Assembly (NCBI RefSeq): GCF_004359215.1
Contig: NC_090613.1
Location: 87,169 to 109,004, forward strand
DNA length: 21,836 bases
Origin: Bremia lactucae
Lineage: Eukaryota > Oomycota > Peronosporomycetes > Peronosporales > Peronosporaceae
Direction of reading: 5' to 3'
Shown here piece after piece: positions 9,396 through 19,235 of this stretch. The number at the start of each line of letters is the position of its first letter. Position 1 is the first letter of the stretch. The notes under the pieces were generated by a model. It was not told the origin of the DNA, searched no databases, and saw nothing but the letters and a program-made list of their open reading frames with translations. The translations under genes and the position numbers were made by a program.

Positions 9396-12300
9396 TTATT
9401 GCACTGACGAGGCAACACGTTCGACATGAAAGCCCTTGTCCGAGAATTTGCTAAGATCGTCACCGTCCTTGCCAAAAATGACAGTGCACTTGCCAGGCGT
9501 GTCGTCCGTGAAAAACTGGCGCGCAACGCGCACTAGATCGTCACGCTTTAATGACAAATACTGCTCACGCCGGCGCTGCCGCATCTCGTTTGTAATGCCA
9601 CGCAAGAAACTCATGCGGCCCTTCATGGACGGAGTCTTAGGAGCGTCAAGGCTTGCAAAGACTGATAGCAGCGCTTCTTGCACGTCGCGGTCCGAAAATT
9701 CGCCACGAACGGCCCATTCCCGGCTTTCGGCGTAAGCATCTAACGTCTCAAGCGTGTTGGGATCGTAGTGGGAGCCCATCGAAAACGAGCCTTCGAGCTG
9801 AGAGACGCTAGAGCCGTACGCTCCTCCCTTCTCCCGAACTCGCTGGTGCAGGAAGCACGACGACATTATTTGCGCCAAGACTGTAAGCGGCACATGGTTT
9901 TCGTGAGCAAATGAAACCGACGGTTGCGTCTCGACCACAAAATTTACGGAAATTGGATAAGCATAGTAGCTCTTGGGTGAAACAAGCGGCAATTTCAATT
10001 CTTCTATCGGCTGTAGCGACGCCACGTCTACAGATGAAGACGACTTTGCCAGTGGCTGAAGCAGGCTTGATGTAAGAGACTGCTCCACTTGCAAGCGCAG
10101 CTTCTCCTCTGTAACAACAGAAAGACGTAGATTCTCAGGCACGAACACCATACGAGCAATATCTTGCAAAACACGAGCAATATTGCGCAGTTCTTCCTCG
10201 GAGCACTGCGCCCAGTCTTGCAGCTGCTGTATTTGAGTCAGACCGCTGTATAATTCATCATACAGACTTGCAGGGGTGAGACCCACGCGAGAACGTATCC
10301 CCGCAAGAGACGCGCCTGAAGACGAAATGCTGTTACTAGCGGCAGTCGCGCTACTTTGGAGAATAAGACGCAATTGACCAAGATTGTCATCGCTTAAAAA
10401 CTGCGTCTCACAAAGCAATTCGCGCAGCAAATCGAGCGTTTCATTCACCTTATGGGGGAGGCACATGGTACTCAGCAGGAGCGATTGTTTGCTACGTTCG
10501 AGGTGAGCATCTGTGAGTGATGGCGCTACTATTGCAGAGCACGACACACCGCCGCTGCAATTGGCACTAATTGTTGGAAGTTCATCGTAAGAGTAGCGCA
10601 AAGTACCAAGAGATCCAAACACGGACGTGAAAATGCTAATGTATCGATGATACGCTTCAGGAAGCGCTTTCAAGTCAAAAAGAAGACGCAGGTACGAAAT
10701 TTCGTTAGTCGAAGGCACACACGTAAGCTCTGTAGGTGTCGAGTTAAGCTCGAATATGTCAATGTGATCAAAATTGCCTTCTTCTACTCGTGGAATGTCA
10801 TCCACGGTTAAAGTGGGAAGACACTCGACAGGTTGATTTTCTTGCTGGCGCCGCTCAAGTTCGTCCGTGATAGAAGCAATACGGTCCAGATCGGCATTAG
10901 ACTGTTCACTTAATCTCATGGCCAGAGTTTCACGTTCACGGCGCTCTTGGTCGCGTACAAAATCCTCAGAAGGCAGCATTAGCATGTGTACTTCGCGCAG
11001 GTCATCCCGCATAAGGTAATCACGAACGTATCCCTCAAGAAACTTTGGATTACTCGCCATTTCAGTACTAAGGCGCTCTAGCAATGGGTTAAGCTGTAGG
11101 TTTTCAATAAGGTCGCCGTTATGGGCCCAGACAGAACTGACTCCGTGCATGAGTTGCAGACCAAAGTTGCCCGTCACGTGCTTCAAACTCAGCTCTAATT
11201 GGTGCAGCATTCCAGCCACTCTTTTCTTGTCAAATCCCTCCGTAACCACCTTTTCTAGCGCCTCTTGAACAGCGTTGCGAATCGCAGGGACTGACGCATC
11301 TCCGCCTTCGATTCCTTCGACGCCGACACCAAAAGTGGGGTAATACGTGGACGTGTCGAATCCTGTACCCACCGAAAAGTCATGGGCGAGCTTCGAGTCA
11401 ATAAGCGCCTTATATAATGGAGACGCAGGCCCATTCGTCAAAAGATAACTCACAATTCGAAGCACAAAGGTCGAAAACGAGTTGGTTGACTTAACATCAA
11501 CAAGCTTGCTCATGCAGAATTTGTTATTGGAATCGACAGCCTCATTGCTCATGTTGCCGCTTGGACCTTGAATAACGATCAATTGTGGGACCTTACCATC
11601 GGTTTTAAGCAAACTAAATCCTTCAGTATCGACTCGGGTTGCCGCGGATTCAGAGCGATACTCAAAATTATTTAAAATTGTCTGATCCAGATAAGCCAAA
11701 TGATCTGTAAGCGGCAAGTCACCGTACGAGAAGAAGCAGCAATTTGATGGGTGATAATTGTTTGTGTGAAAGGTGCGAAGGTCTTCGTAAGTCAGAAGCG
11801 GAATCATTTCAGGATCACCCCCACTTACGTGCTCGTAAATTGTACCTCGCATGAGCTCTTGCTGCAATCTTGTGCTAAAAAGATTATTGCTATCTGATAA
11901 TACTCCCTTCATCTCATTAAGTACAACTCCTTTGTATTCTAGCTCGCCTTTGCTTTCGTTTATTCCCAATCGATGACCTTCCTGGAGAAAGTCAAATTCA
12001 TTCAGATTCGGGAAAAAAACGGCGTCTAGGTACACACTCAAGAGATTTCGCCAGTCCTTGGCATTTGTCGTTGAGAACGGATACATCGTGTGGTCGGCAC
12101 CTGTGAGCGCATTCATGTACGTGCTGAGACTGCGCTTCATCATGTTAAAAAACGGGTCGCGCACCGGAAAGTGCTTTGAGCCGCATAGCGTCGTATGCTC
12201 CAAAATATGTGACACGCCCGTCGAGTTGGTGGGTGGCGTGCGGAACATAATGGTGAAAAGATTGTTTGCATCTTTCGCATCCAAATGCAGGTATTTGGCT

Positions 12301-12506
12301 TTCGTAGGCTCATGGCAAAGCTCCAGCGCATCGATGCCATATTCAGGCACGGTAGCCATTCGTTTCAACGTAAAGTTGTGGTACGTCTCACCAACAAGTA
12401 GAGACTTGCATCGATCACCACGTTTTAAGGCTGGTACAGATGCAAAGGCATGGCAGCCAGTTTCGCGAAGACACTGTGAGTGCACTCGCAGCACGTGACG
12501 CAGCAT
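9396..12506 (-). CDS. PITRM1: mitochondrial presequence protease, peptidase M16C (PreP / Cym1 / PITRM1 type)
   Basis: Intronless. From ATG 12506 the protein has 1036 residues, the usual length for this family (human PITRM1 is 1037). The first 35 residues are rich in Arg, His, Ser and Leu with almost no acids, as in a mitochondrial targeting peptide. The inverted zinc motif HILEH is at 100-104, with the distal ligand Glu 198 in VVLNEMKG. Family landmarks follow: GSKHFPVRDPFF, TYMNALTGADHTMYPF, a middle linker rich in charged residues near 560-600, and RVREKGGAYGSS near the C-terminus, where Arg and Tyr bind the substrate backbone. It would degrade cleaved targeting peptides and other short peptides in the matrix. 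The frame stays open upstream to an ATG at 12644, but that extension is made of a tandem promoter repeat and would spoil the presequence. Confidence 0.95.
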   Translation of the reverse strand: MLRHVLRVHSQCLRETGCHAFASVPALKRGDRCKSLLVGETYHNFTLKRMATVPEYGIDALELCHEPTKAKYLHLDAKDANNLFTIMFRTPPTNSTGVSHILEHTTLCGSKHFPVRDPFFNMMKRSLSTYMNALTGADHTMYPFSTTNAKDWRNLLSVYLDAVFFPNLNEFDFLQEGHRLGINESKGELEYKGVVLNEMKGVLSDSNNLFSTRLQQELMRGTIYEHVSGGDPEMIPLLTYEDLRTFHTNNYHPSNCCFFSYGDLPLTDHLAYLDQTILNNFEYRSESAATRVDTEGFSLLKTDGKVPQLIVIQGPSGNMSNEAVDSNNKFCMSKLVDVKSTNSFSTFVLRIVSYLLTNGPASPLYKALIDSKLAHDFSVGTGFDTSTYYPTFGVGVEGIEGGDASVPAIRNAVQEALEKVVTEGFDKKRVAGMLHQLELSLKHVTGNFGLQLMHGVSSVWAHNGDLIENLQLNPLLERLSTEMASNPKFLEGYVRDYLMRDDLREVHMLMLPSEDFVRDQERRERETLAMRLSEQSNADLDRIASITDELERRQQENQPVECLPTLTVDDIPRVEEGNFDHIDIFELNSTPTELTCVPSTNEISYLRLLFDLKALPEAYHRYISIFTSVFGSLGTLRYSYDELPTISANCSGGVSCSAIVAPSLTDAHLERSKQSLLLSTMCLPHKVNETLDLLRELLCETQFLSDDNLGQLRLILQSSATAASNSISSSGASLAGIRSRVGLTPASLYDELYSGLTQIQQLQDWAQCSEEELRNIARVLQDIARMVFVPENLRLSVVTEEKLRLQVEQSLTSSLLQPLAKSSSSVDVASLQPIEELKLPLVSPKSYYAYPISVNFVVETQPSVSFAHENHVPLTVLAQIMSSCFLHQRVREKGGAYGSSVSQLEGSFSMGSHYDPNTLETLDAYAESREWAVRGEFSDRDVQEALLSVFASLDAPKTPSMKGRMSFLRGITNEMRQRRREQYLSLKRDDLVRVARQFFTDDTPGKCTVIFGKDGDDLSKFSDKGFHVERVASSVQ

Positions 12507-12645
12507 TGATTTTGATTGGCGGCTATAGTTTTTATGTAACATATCCGTCACAATATGGCTAAATTGGTTCTTCCTAAAATCACATTTTAATGCACCATGC
12601 ATGAGCATATCCGTCACTATGTAATTGGTCCTTCCTAACATCATA
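12507..12645 (-). promoter_or_regulatory. promoter-proximal region of the presequence protease gene with tandem repeat and CCAAT motifs
   Basis: Two diverged direct copies lie at about 12540-12583 and 12606-12645. On the minus strand each holds TTAGGAAGRACCAATT and, some bases later, GTGACGGATATG. A third CCAAT (GCCAATCA) is at about 12515-12525, just before the start codon. Repeated CCAAT boxes suggest regulatory use, but this is inference. Confidence 0.45.
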
Positions 12646-13005
12646 CTTTTAAGGGCACGCTCGATCAGCTAAATAATTGTGTAAATGCATTATATTGATA
12701 CGCTAACAGTACTTTTATTACCAATCTTAATGTTTAGAATCGTCAGCTTCGAAGGTTCATAGTCAGCCGACTAGCGTCTATCAGGCGACTGTTCCATTCT
12801 CCCCGAGTCGGCCATTTCGTCTGACTTGCATTCGTACTCGACGTCCAAAGAGGGGTCGTATTCACGTGGTGAATCACCACGTCCACTCGCAACATATAGT
12901 GTTGTGCAAGTGGAAGATACTACGGCAGACGTTCCGTCGCCGTTTCCAAACTAACATTGTAGGCGGGCACGTCTTAATGCGGCCACGCTCTACTTAGACA
13001 CACAC
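12646..13005. other. intergenic with a short unrecognised minus-strand open stretch
   Basis: Between the protease promoter and the first LTR fragment there is no gene I can name. On the minus strand 12950-12771 is open for 59 codons and reads as an acidic peptide (SPREYDPSLDVEYECKSDE), ended by TAG. It has no ATG near its start. It may be a scrap of a retroelement polyprotein, but I cannot place it. Confidence 0.35.
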
Positions 13006-13101
13006 TGTAACGGGGAACTACTGACTTGTACTGCTTCGGTACAATTCCACTTCCACTGCCTCAGTGCGAGTGGTGCCTCACGTCACTTCACGTACACTAG
13101 T
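13006..13101 (-). repeat. 3' end of a family-1 gypsy LTR, fragment
   Basis: Begins TGTAACGGGG and runs through CAGTGCGAGTGGTGCCTCAC to CACTAG. It matches the last 95 bases of the minus-strand LTR at 762-858 in the same orientation. It is cut at 13101, where a family-2 LTR end begins. No primer site or gag follows on its internal side. Confidence 0.7.
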
Positions 13102-13250
13102 TGTAGCGGAGCTACCTCGCTCTTAAAGTCAGAGGAAGACTTTCAGACTCAGAGAGTCACTTAGTTCTATTGAACTAATGGGTTTAACAACTCAGGGAGT
13201 CGTACAAGCTATTAAATCTTAAAGAATTCTAGTTCAAGGGATCAGGGGCT
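13102..13250 (-). repeat. 3' end of a family-2 gypsy LTR, inverted fragment
   Basis: Starts TGTAGCGGAGCTACCTCGCTC and is the reverse complement, with scattered differences, of the last 150 bases of the LTR at 13254-13738. It abuts that LTR head to head, making a near-palindromic arm pair 13102-13250 and about 13585-13738. Confidence 0.75.
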
Positions 13251-13253
13251 CGT

Positions 13254-13738
13254 TGAAATGGGGCACACATCGGTTGGAGAACCGTTGTTGTGGTACATTT
13301 ACTTTATGGGTAAAATACCCTTTTATCTAATTTTAAAATAGTTAGTTACTTAAATCCCATTAATTATGGGTAACAAATGCGGTCGCCGCGAGATATAAAT
13401 CTGGCGGCCAAAATCTATTTTTAATTAGCTAGGGTAAGGTTTTTAAATTTAAATAATTAAATAAAGTGCAGTTCCCCTTTTGATCTTGAAGCGTTAAGTG
13501 CCTTTTAAGGCTTGCGCATTGATCTGTAAGAGATAGAAGCCTTTCTAAGGTTAATCCTCTTGGGCACTAGTTGCCACTTGGTTCTACGAATCCCTGAATC
13601 CCTTGAACTAGGATTCCTTAAGCTTTAATAGCTTGTACGACTCCCTGAGTTGTTGAACCCATTAGTTCAATAGAACTAAGTGACTCTCTGAGTCTAAAAG
13701 TCTTCCTCTGACTTTAGGAGCGAGGTAGATCCGCTACA
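13254..13738 (+). repeat. 5' LTR of the inverted-pol gypsy element (485 bases)
   Basis: Starts TGAAATGGGG and ends CCGCTACA. The start matches the 3' LTR start GGTAATGGGG and both fit an original TGTAATGGGG-like end, partly complementary to the TGTAGCGG read from the other end. Includes a hairpin at 13385-13408 (GCCGCGAGAT / ATCTGGCGGC) and two copies of GACTCYCTGAGT at 13639 and 13682. Confidence 0.82.
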
Positions 13739-13740
13739 CC

Positions 13741-13757
13741 TGGAGCACTCGTAGTCA
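13741..13757 (+). other. primer-binding site of family-2 element
   Basis: Two bases after the LTR end comes TGGAGCACTCGTAGTC. The spacing (CC then TGG) equals that in family 1, and the sequence is related to that site. The tRNA primer is not identified. Confidence 0.45.
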
Positions 13758-13797
13758 ATCTACGCCTGAGTCTTTACAAGACTAATTTCTCACGAAA

Positions 13798-14858
13798 ATG
13801 GAAGAGGTTCCAGAATTGTCAGAAGCGCAACGCGCCGCTTATGACAAGCTCAAAACCTTATACGGGCTTGAACACGTGGAAATTTATTATCTCCCAGGGA
13901 CCAGAGGTCCTGCATGCAAGGCTTGAAGCCTTCATGCGGTACGAAGCCTCCCTGATCGGTCAGGTATAGGACCATCTAGCGGCATCCATGCCGACCCGGT
14001 ACATATCTGTACCTGATTCAGAGCCGAGGGCTCGCCCTATAATTGTAAATGAGAAGACATTTGAGGGAATCGAGAGAGAACATCTCTATTTTTGGATTAA
14101 GCAGATGGAAATGTCCATTGATTCCGCCTCGTTCTTTAACAGAACGGCAAAAGGTGGCTATGACCATTTCCATACTTTGAGGTAGAGCCATGGAGTGGGC
14201 ACTATCGTGCAGCACGTCCATAAACGACGCTTTTCCCTCATGGATTCGCTGAAACAAAATGACCAGCATGTTTGCACCGCCTGATCAGGCTTTTCGCATG
14301 CGAGCACGGCTCCTAGCAACTCGACAGGGTAAAAGAACCCTAGGGGGCTTTGTCCAGGAGTTGAGAACTCTCATTGCAACTATGCATCAAGACCCGGTGC
14401 AAGAAGCAATTGTAGTGACCATCTTTATGGGGATCTCAATGAGGGCGTTGCCCGAACGGAATTGTTCCGATCTCATCCGGCTACGTTCGAATAGGCAGTT
14501 GCCATCCATAGCGCTACGCGCCGAGTTTGACTTTAAGTCTGCTCGCGTTAGCACGCCTGTCTACCGAACAAGCTCTTCGAGCACATGGGTTCCGTCTAAT
14601 AGAGCGGAACCCATGGATTTAAGTCTCGTTGAGGAAGGAGAAGAGGCTCTTCAAGCTGTGAAGCAGCATAAGACCATCCGCAGGTATGATATGTTCGGAA
14701 GCACGAAACATTTACGTCCGGCCTGCCCCCAAGAATTACGCGTAAAGCTCAAAGGATTATCAATTCTGACCTATTCCAGAAATCTGGTACGGTGTGGGAA
14801 AACGTCAATACCTAGTAGGTGCGGGGCGCTCTACTGGGACAGACCTAGGCTCTGTTGA
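13798..14858 (+). pseudogene. gag of the inverted-pol gypsy element, broken
   Basis: Start ATG 13798 (MEEVPELSEAQRAAYDKLK) agrees with the start of the minus-strand copy at 3916. The frame breaks by about 13925 and again several times to 14260. From 14259 it is open to 14858 and contains the capsid end (VQELRTLIAT, DPVQEAIVVTIFMG) and a proline- and charge-rich tail. The zinc knuckle region reads RYDMFGSTKHLRPAC: both leading Cys of CX2C have become Tyr and Phe, whereas the 2.9 kb copy keeps them. The end overlaps the protease frame. Confidence 0.83.
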
Positions 14859-15258
14859 ACCTCCTGGAGGTGAAAGTAAACAGAACGTAGCCTTAATTAG
14901 CTCGGTGCTCAATGGCACGGGGCGAGAGTACAAGCCTGGCTTTTTAATCGCTCAAGCGACTGTGAAGGGCTTTGATAAGCCATGATCAATTGTAATTGAC
15001 TCAGGAGCGTCTTGCAATTATGTTCGACGTCTTTCCCTTGAAGGATGTCAATAATACGTTGAGGCGCTAAAAGCGCATGAAAGTGATACAATCACTGTTC
15101 TCTTAGCGACTGGGACTCGTGTCACTATTCCCTAAGTTCCATTGAACTTAGGTATAATTTTTTTGGACTTTGACAGTATGGAACGCTGTCTCGTCCTTGA
15201 TTCGGATTCGAGATGTGATCTCATCCTTGGTATGACCTGGTTAAAACACCATTCTATG
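14794..15258 (+). pseudogene. aspartic protease of the gypsy element, broken
   Basis: In one frame the stretch reads GSVEPPGGESKQNVALISSV, then the active site VIDSGASCN with Asp codon at 14998, and the C-terminal landmark CDLILGMTWLKHH at 15214-15252. These are the two hallmarks of a retropepsin of Ty3/gypsy type. Stops at 14983, about 15050 and 15132 interrupt it; the first lies just before the active site. After about 15255 the family resemblance stops abruptly because the inverted block begins. Confidence 0.83.
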
Positions 15259-15260
15259 GC

Positions 15261-18010
15261 AGAGTTACCGGCTGAAGCATTCGGTAGACCGAAAACAAAA
15301 TCCATACTAATGGACTCCCAGCAACCTATAAGGATGGGAAGGCTCACCAGTGGCGCAGCAGCATGCGCCGAGGGTTGATTCCGTTTAGGCCACTAATTAC
15401 TCTGGCTTACAGAGCCCTAGGTCTTTTCTCTACGGAGATGACTACCAAGGACAGTATCGTGTGCCTCAAAGAGGACTCGGTACTTCAAATCCTCATCACG
15501 AGGAACAATCACACGCGGAGGGTCCGCGATGTCTGTGCAATAAAGCAACAGGTCGTTATCGATAGGATACCGATGTAACCTTGCCCGCAAACGTGCCGGA
15601 AATTGAGAGCCTGATTTAGTGTTTCTTAGAGCTCGTAGCAGAGCTACACGCTATTCATCCTGGGTCTGAGCCGAATGGGTCAATTCAGTAATAGGCGACA
15701 CGATAGTCGTTAAGTGAGGGAGCTCAAAATCCGGCCTGCGTGATTAAGCATCGGCCAAAGCATTCTGCTTGCCCAGGCTTATACTTCACTTCGAAGCTGT
15801 ACTCGGCAAAAAAAAGATAGGCATCGGGCCATTCGCTGAGAGATGGGGTGACTTAGTCGCCGTGCCTAATGACGCGTGATCTGTATATATCACAAACGGC
15901 TTAGAGCCGAGCAGATGAACTCTGAATTTGACGACAGCATACTTCATAGCAAGTAACTCTTTGTCATGAACTGGGTAGTTCTTCTCCGCAGCTTAAAGCT
16001 GTCTAGACTCGAACGCAATATCACGTTCATGCCTACCAACTTCTGTTTGTAACAGAGCACTGCCAATGGCAAAATCTGATGCGTCACAGACGACACTGAA
16101 AGGCCAATTTGGGTTTGGCAGTGCCAGAATCGGGGCATGGATAAGACTATCCTTAACTGCTTTAAAAGCATTATGTTCTGTGCTAGTCCAGCACCAATCT
16201 GTAATCTTTTTTAAAGGATTAGATAATGGCCTAGCCATATCAGCGTTTTTTTGCTATATTTGTGTAAATAATTGGCGAGACCCAACCACTTACGCAAATC
16301 CTTTTGATATTTAGAAAACGACCAATCTACTATTGCTTTTACCTTAGTGGGATCCGCTCTAAGGCCTCGCATCCTAAAAAAGGAATTCCGTCTGCGCCAA
16401 AAATGCATTTAGATGCATTGGCATACAATTTATTTGTGCGCATACACTCGAGCACTGCTCGCAAATGGTCTAAATGGTTTCCATATCTGACCGACCCTGC
16501 TCCGCACAACTTTGGACAAAAATCTCATCAAAATAAGTCTCTGCATAACCTCGATGAGGACGAAACAGATGCGTCAGTAGACGTTCAAATATTGCCAGGG
16601 CGTTGGAAAGCCCTTGCGGCATAACCAGCAACTCCCATATTATGCCGCTCGGGTGCTAACCGCTGTAAGCGGGATATCGCTAGCTTGCATGAGCAATTGG
16701 TAGTAACCATCGACTAAGTCCAATGCACTGTACATTGTACATCCCACCATATTATTCTAAAGAACATCTTTTCTAGGAATGGAGGTTTGTGCTGGTATAG
16801 TGACAGCATTAAGTTTGTTATAAGCATGAACAATGCGCCATTTACCATTTGGCTTTTTGACACAAAATGTCGGTGTCGAATGAGGGGATTTGCTCTCTCG
16901 TACCATTCCAGCCTCGTGCTTAGCACGGAAGAAATCGTAAATGACGTCACACTGCTCCTTTGGTAAAGGACATTGTCTTGTGACACAGTATTTGGTTCCA
17001 GGAACCAAGTCAATTTCATGTCGAACACCTCTATCCGGAGGTAAAACAGATGGTGGGTTATTACATACCACATCTTGGAATTCCTTAATCAAGGAATAAA
17101 AGGGATTAGTAGGATCTTTAAGGATCGATGACCCATTTCGCGCACTAAGTGCAGCTATTGTGTCATCCAGGACAGCTTCGTCTAGAAGTGACGATGAGTT
17201 TAACTCAACCATAAGTCGAATGACCACCATTTCAGATAAGTCACCAGCTTTTAAGGCTCGACCGCAGTCATCAATAGACATTTCGTCAAGCTCTAAAAGA
17301 GCATGTAACGAGGGGATTGCCGCAAGGCTAACTTCCCCTCAATGTTACCGGTTACGCCATTTACAAGCGTATGTACTTGCTCACTCGTATCACTTTGTGA
17401 GGGTATACACGCTTCGTGTCCATCCTGTCTTGGAGTGGAGACAATACGCCTCTTAGAGGCCGGGACATTCACATCCCCAGGTTTTCCAGCCTGTATAGTT
17501 TCTATACAAGAGATTGTGTGTAATTTGACATCCGACAAGGAGTTAGGTAACTCAACTTCCTTATCCAGTGAAAGTTTACGTGTCGCTTCACGTGCATTAG
17601 GAGGATTTGACCCAAAATGCCCTGGCAAACCGCCAACAGTGTCACTACTGACACTCAGTATGATGCCACCTCGGCCGACCATACTCGGTGGACTTAGACG
17701 TGCCACTTCACGGATATCAGGGATATTGCACCCTTGATGATTCGGCCTTAGGCCCACAATGCTTTTAGCATTTAGTGAATCGATATTATATCGAGTGTCA
17801 CTCGACGGAGCACGTGCCGTTCCACTTATTTCTGATAAGTCGAACTCAGAATGAATGTATTTAACATTAGAGTATATTAACTCAGACATGCCATTGTCTA
17901 AATTACTGACAGACTCATTCAATGATCCGCGTCAATAGCGCTTTTGTTGCCTAGCAAAGATGGTTCATGACAATCCAAAACTTTGCTAGGAACATTGCGC
18001 GTAGCGCTTA
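15261..18010 (-). pseudogene. inverted pol block: linker, RT, RNase H and integrase N-terminus
   Basis: Read on the minus strand from 18010: a protease-RT linker (about 18000-17290, including a 209-residue open stretch ending 17293), RT (about 17050-16260) with [29 protein letters not shown], and YFDE where YFDD is normal (16532-16524), then KWLGLANYLHKYS, RNase H (about 16110-15690) with VVCDASDFAIGSALLQ, NYPVHDKELLAMKYA and TDHASL, and the integrase zinc region (about 15480-15400) with HDTVLGSHLRREKT. The expected CX2C half of the HHCC finger is deleted. It ends CWESISMDFVFGLP at about 15320-15280. Frameshifts and stops are frequent. The block fits exactly between the protease before it and the integrase core after it if flipped. 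Confidence 0.85.
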
Positions 18011-18555
18011 AGGTCTTGTCTTGGTTGACCGATTCAGCAAAATGGCTCACTTAGCGGCTGTGCCAGATACCATTGATGGCGAAGGCACAGCTAGAATGTT
18101 CATCGATCGCGTGTTTGGACAACACGGTTTGCCAGTGGCAATTGTCTCTGATCGGAACCTTCGTTTCACCGGTAAATTCTGGAAATCAATTTTCCGAGTG
18201 CTTGGCACCAGATTGGATATGTCCACCGCGGACCATCCGCAGACCGATGGTCAACTGAACGTCTCTACCGCTTCATGAAAGACGTTTTACGCAGTGTGTG
18301 TGTTCAGACACCAAAGCGCTGGAGCTCAAGCTCCCAGCGGTAGAATTTGCGTTGAATAACGCTGTACATGCCTCGACAGACTATACTCCGTTCTTTGCTA
18401 ACGGTCTCACCCACCCACGCGTTCCGTTAACAATTCCACTTTGTGGCTCAGGGCTTGGTGGGAGAGAATTAGCCGATAGGCTTGGTGATATCAGCTCTGT
18501 TACCGGTCGGTAACAAGTAAGCGAGTTTCTGGCGACGCGATTTAGTGTCTTAAGA
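18011..18555 (+). pseudogene. integrase catalytic core of the gypsy element, frameshifted
   Basis: Begins mid-domain at VDRFSKMAHLAAVPD (first catalytic Asp at about 18027), then FGQHGLPVAIVSDRNLRFTG with the second Asp, and HPQTDGQ at about 18235-18255. One A is missing right after DGQ, so the third catalytic residue, Glu, is read only in the next frame. Farther on LPAVEFALNNAVHAST and PRVPL (18325-18430) continue in the shifted frame. The upstream half of the domain is found inverted at 15.27-15.48 kb. A further frame break is present near 18512. Confidence 0.85.
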
Positions 18556-19235
18556 CATGTATGGGATACAATAGCTGATAGCCAAAATAAATAAAAAGAT
18601 CAAGCAGATGCCAAAGGCAGAAGCTGTGTTTTCTCTTATATGGTCGGAGACTGAGTTTTACTAAACGCTAAAATCTACCTACATACTTGGTTCTGCGGTC
18701 TTCAAGACCAAATTGCGTCCGCGCTTTATTGAACCATTTACGGTCGTGGCCAAGAAGGGCCTAGCTTATACGCTAAACCTTCCTAGCAAGCTGCACACAC
18801 ACCCAGTGTTCTACGTTGGCTTGCTTAAGCCCTATCGGGACCCTTCCCACGTGGACTTGAAGGCGCTTGCGTCGGGACAGGCGGCCGTGCCGCAGATTGC
18901 TGTATCGTCACAAGGATGTCCAGCTGGCCCTCTCAACGATCTGTTGACGCTCCAGCGTTGAATGACGGTACCGAACCGCCTTAAAAAGAGCTCTCAACCC
19001 GAGCAAGGACCTCACGAAGAAGTTGCACCTCGTGCCTTAGAACATCAAATGGTTCCGCCAAAATGTTGGCCTCCTTCCGCGCTGCTTGATGTGCGGGTAA
19101 ACCTTCAGTTTCATGTGGAGAAACGTTCTAAGCGACGTCGTCGTAAGGGTCAATACCAGTATCTGGTGAAGTGGCTAGGGTTCCCCTTTTCTGAAAACTC
19201 TTGAATGTTTGAGGTACCTCTTCGACAAGATTCCC
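18556..19235 (+). pseudogene. integrase C-terminus and chromodomain
   Basis: FKTKLRPRFIEPFTVVAKKG from about 18700 and HPVFYVGLLKPYRDPSHV are the typical SH3-like end of chromoviral integrases. A Pro- and Ser-rich linker with stops follows, then FHVEKRSKRRRRKGQYQYLVKWLGFPFSENS at about 19108-19202, the first two thirds of a chromodomain. Where the family has Trp after ENS there is TGA; EVPLRQD follows in the same frame. Chromodomains of this clade guide integration toward certain chromatin. Confidence 0.82.

Noticed and set aside
12058..12498. Plus-strand open frame of 146 codons opposite the protease
   Set aside because: Shadow of the conserved M16C N-terminal domain.
12507..12644. N-terminal extension of the presequence protease to ATG 12644
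   Set aside because: It is made of a tandem promoter-like repeat, and the shorter form gives the family length and a typical mitochondrial presequence.
13006..13250. A complete solo LTR
   Set aside because: Two partial ends from two different families are joined at 13101; neither is full length.
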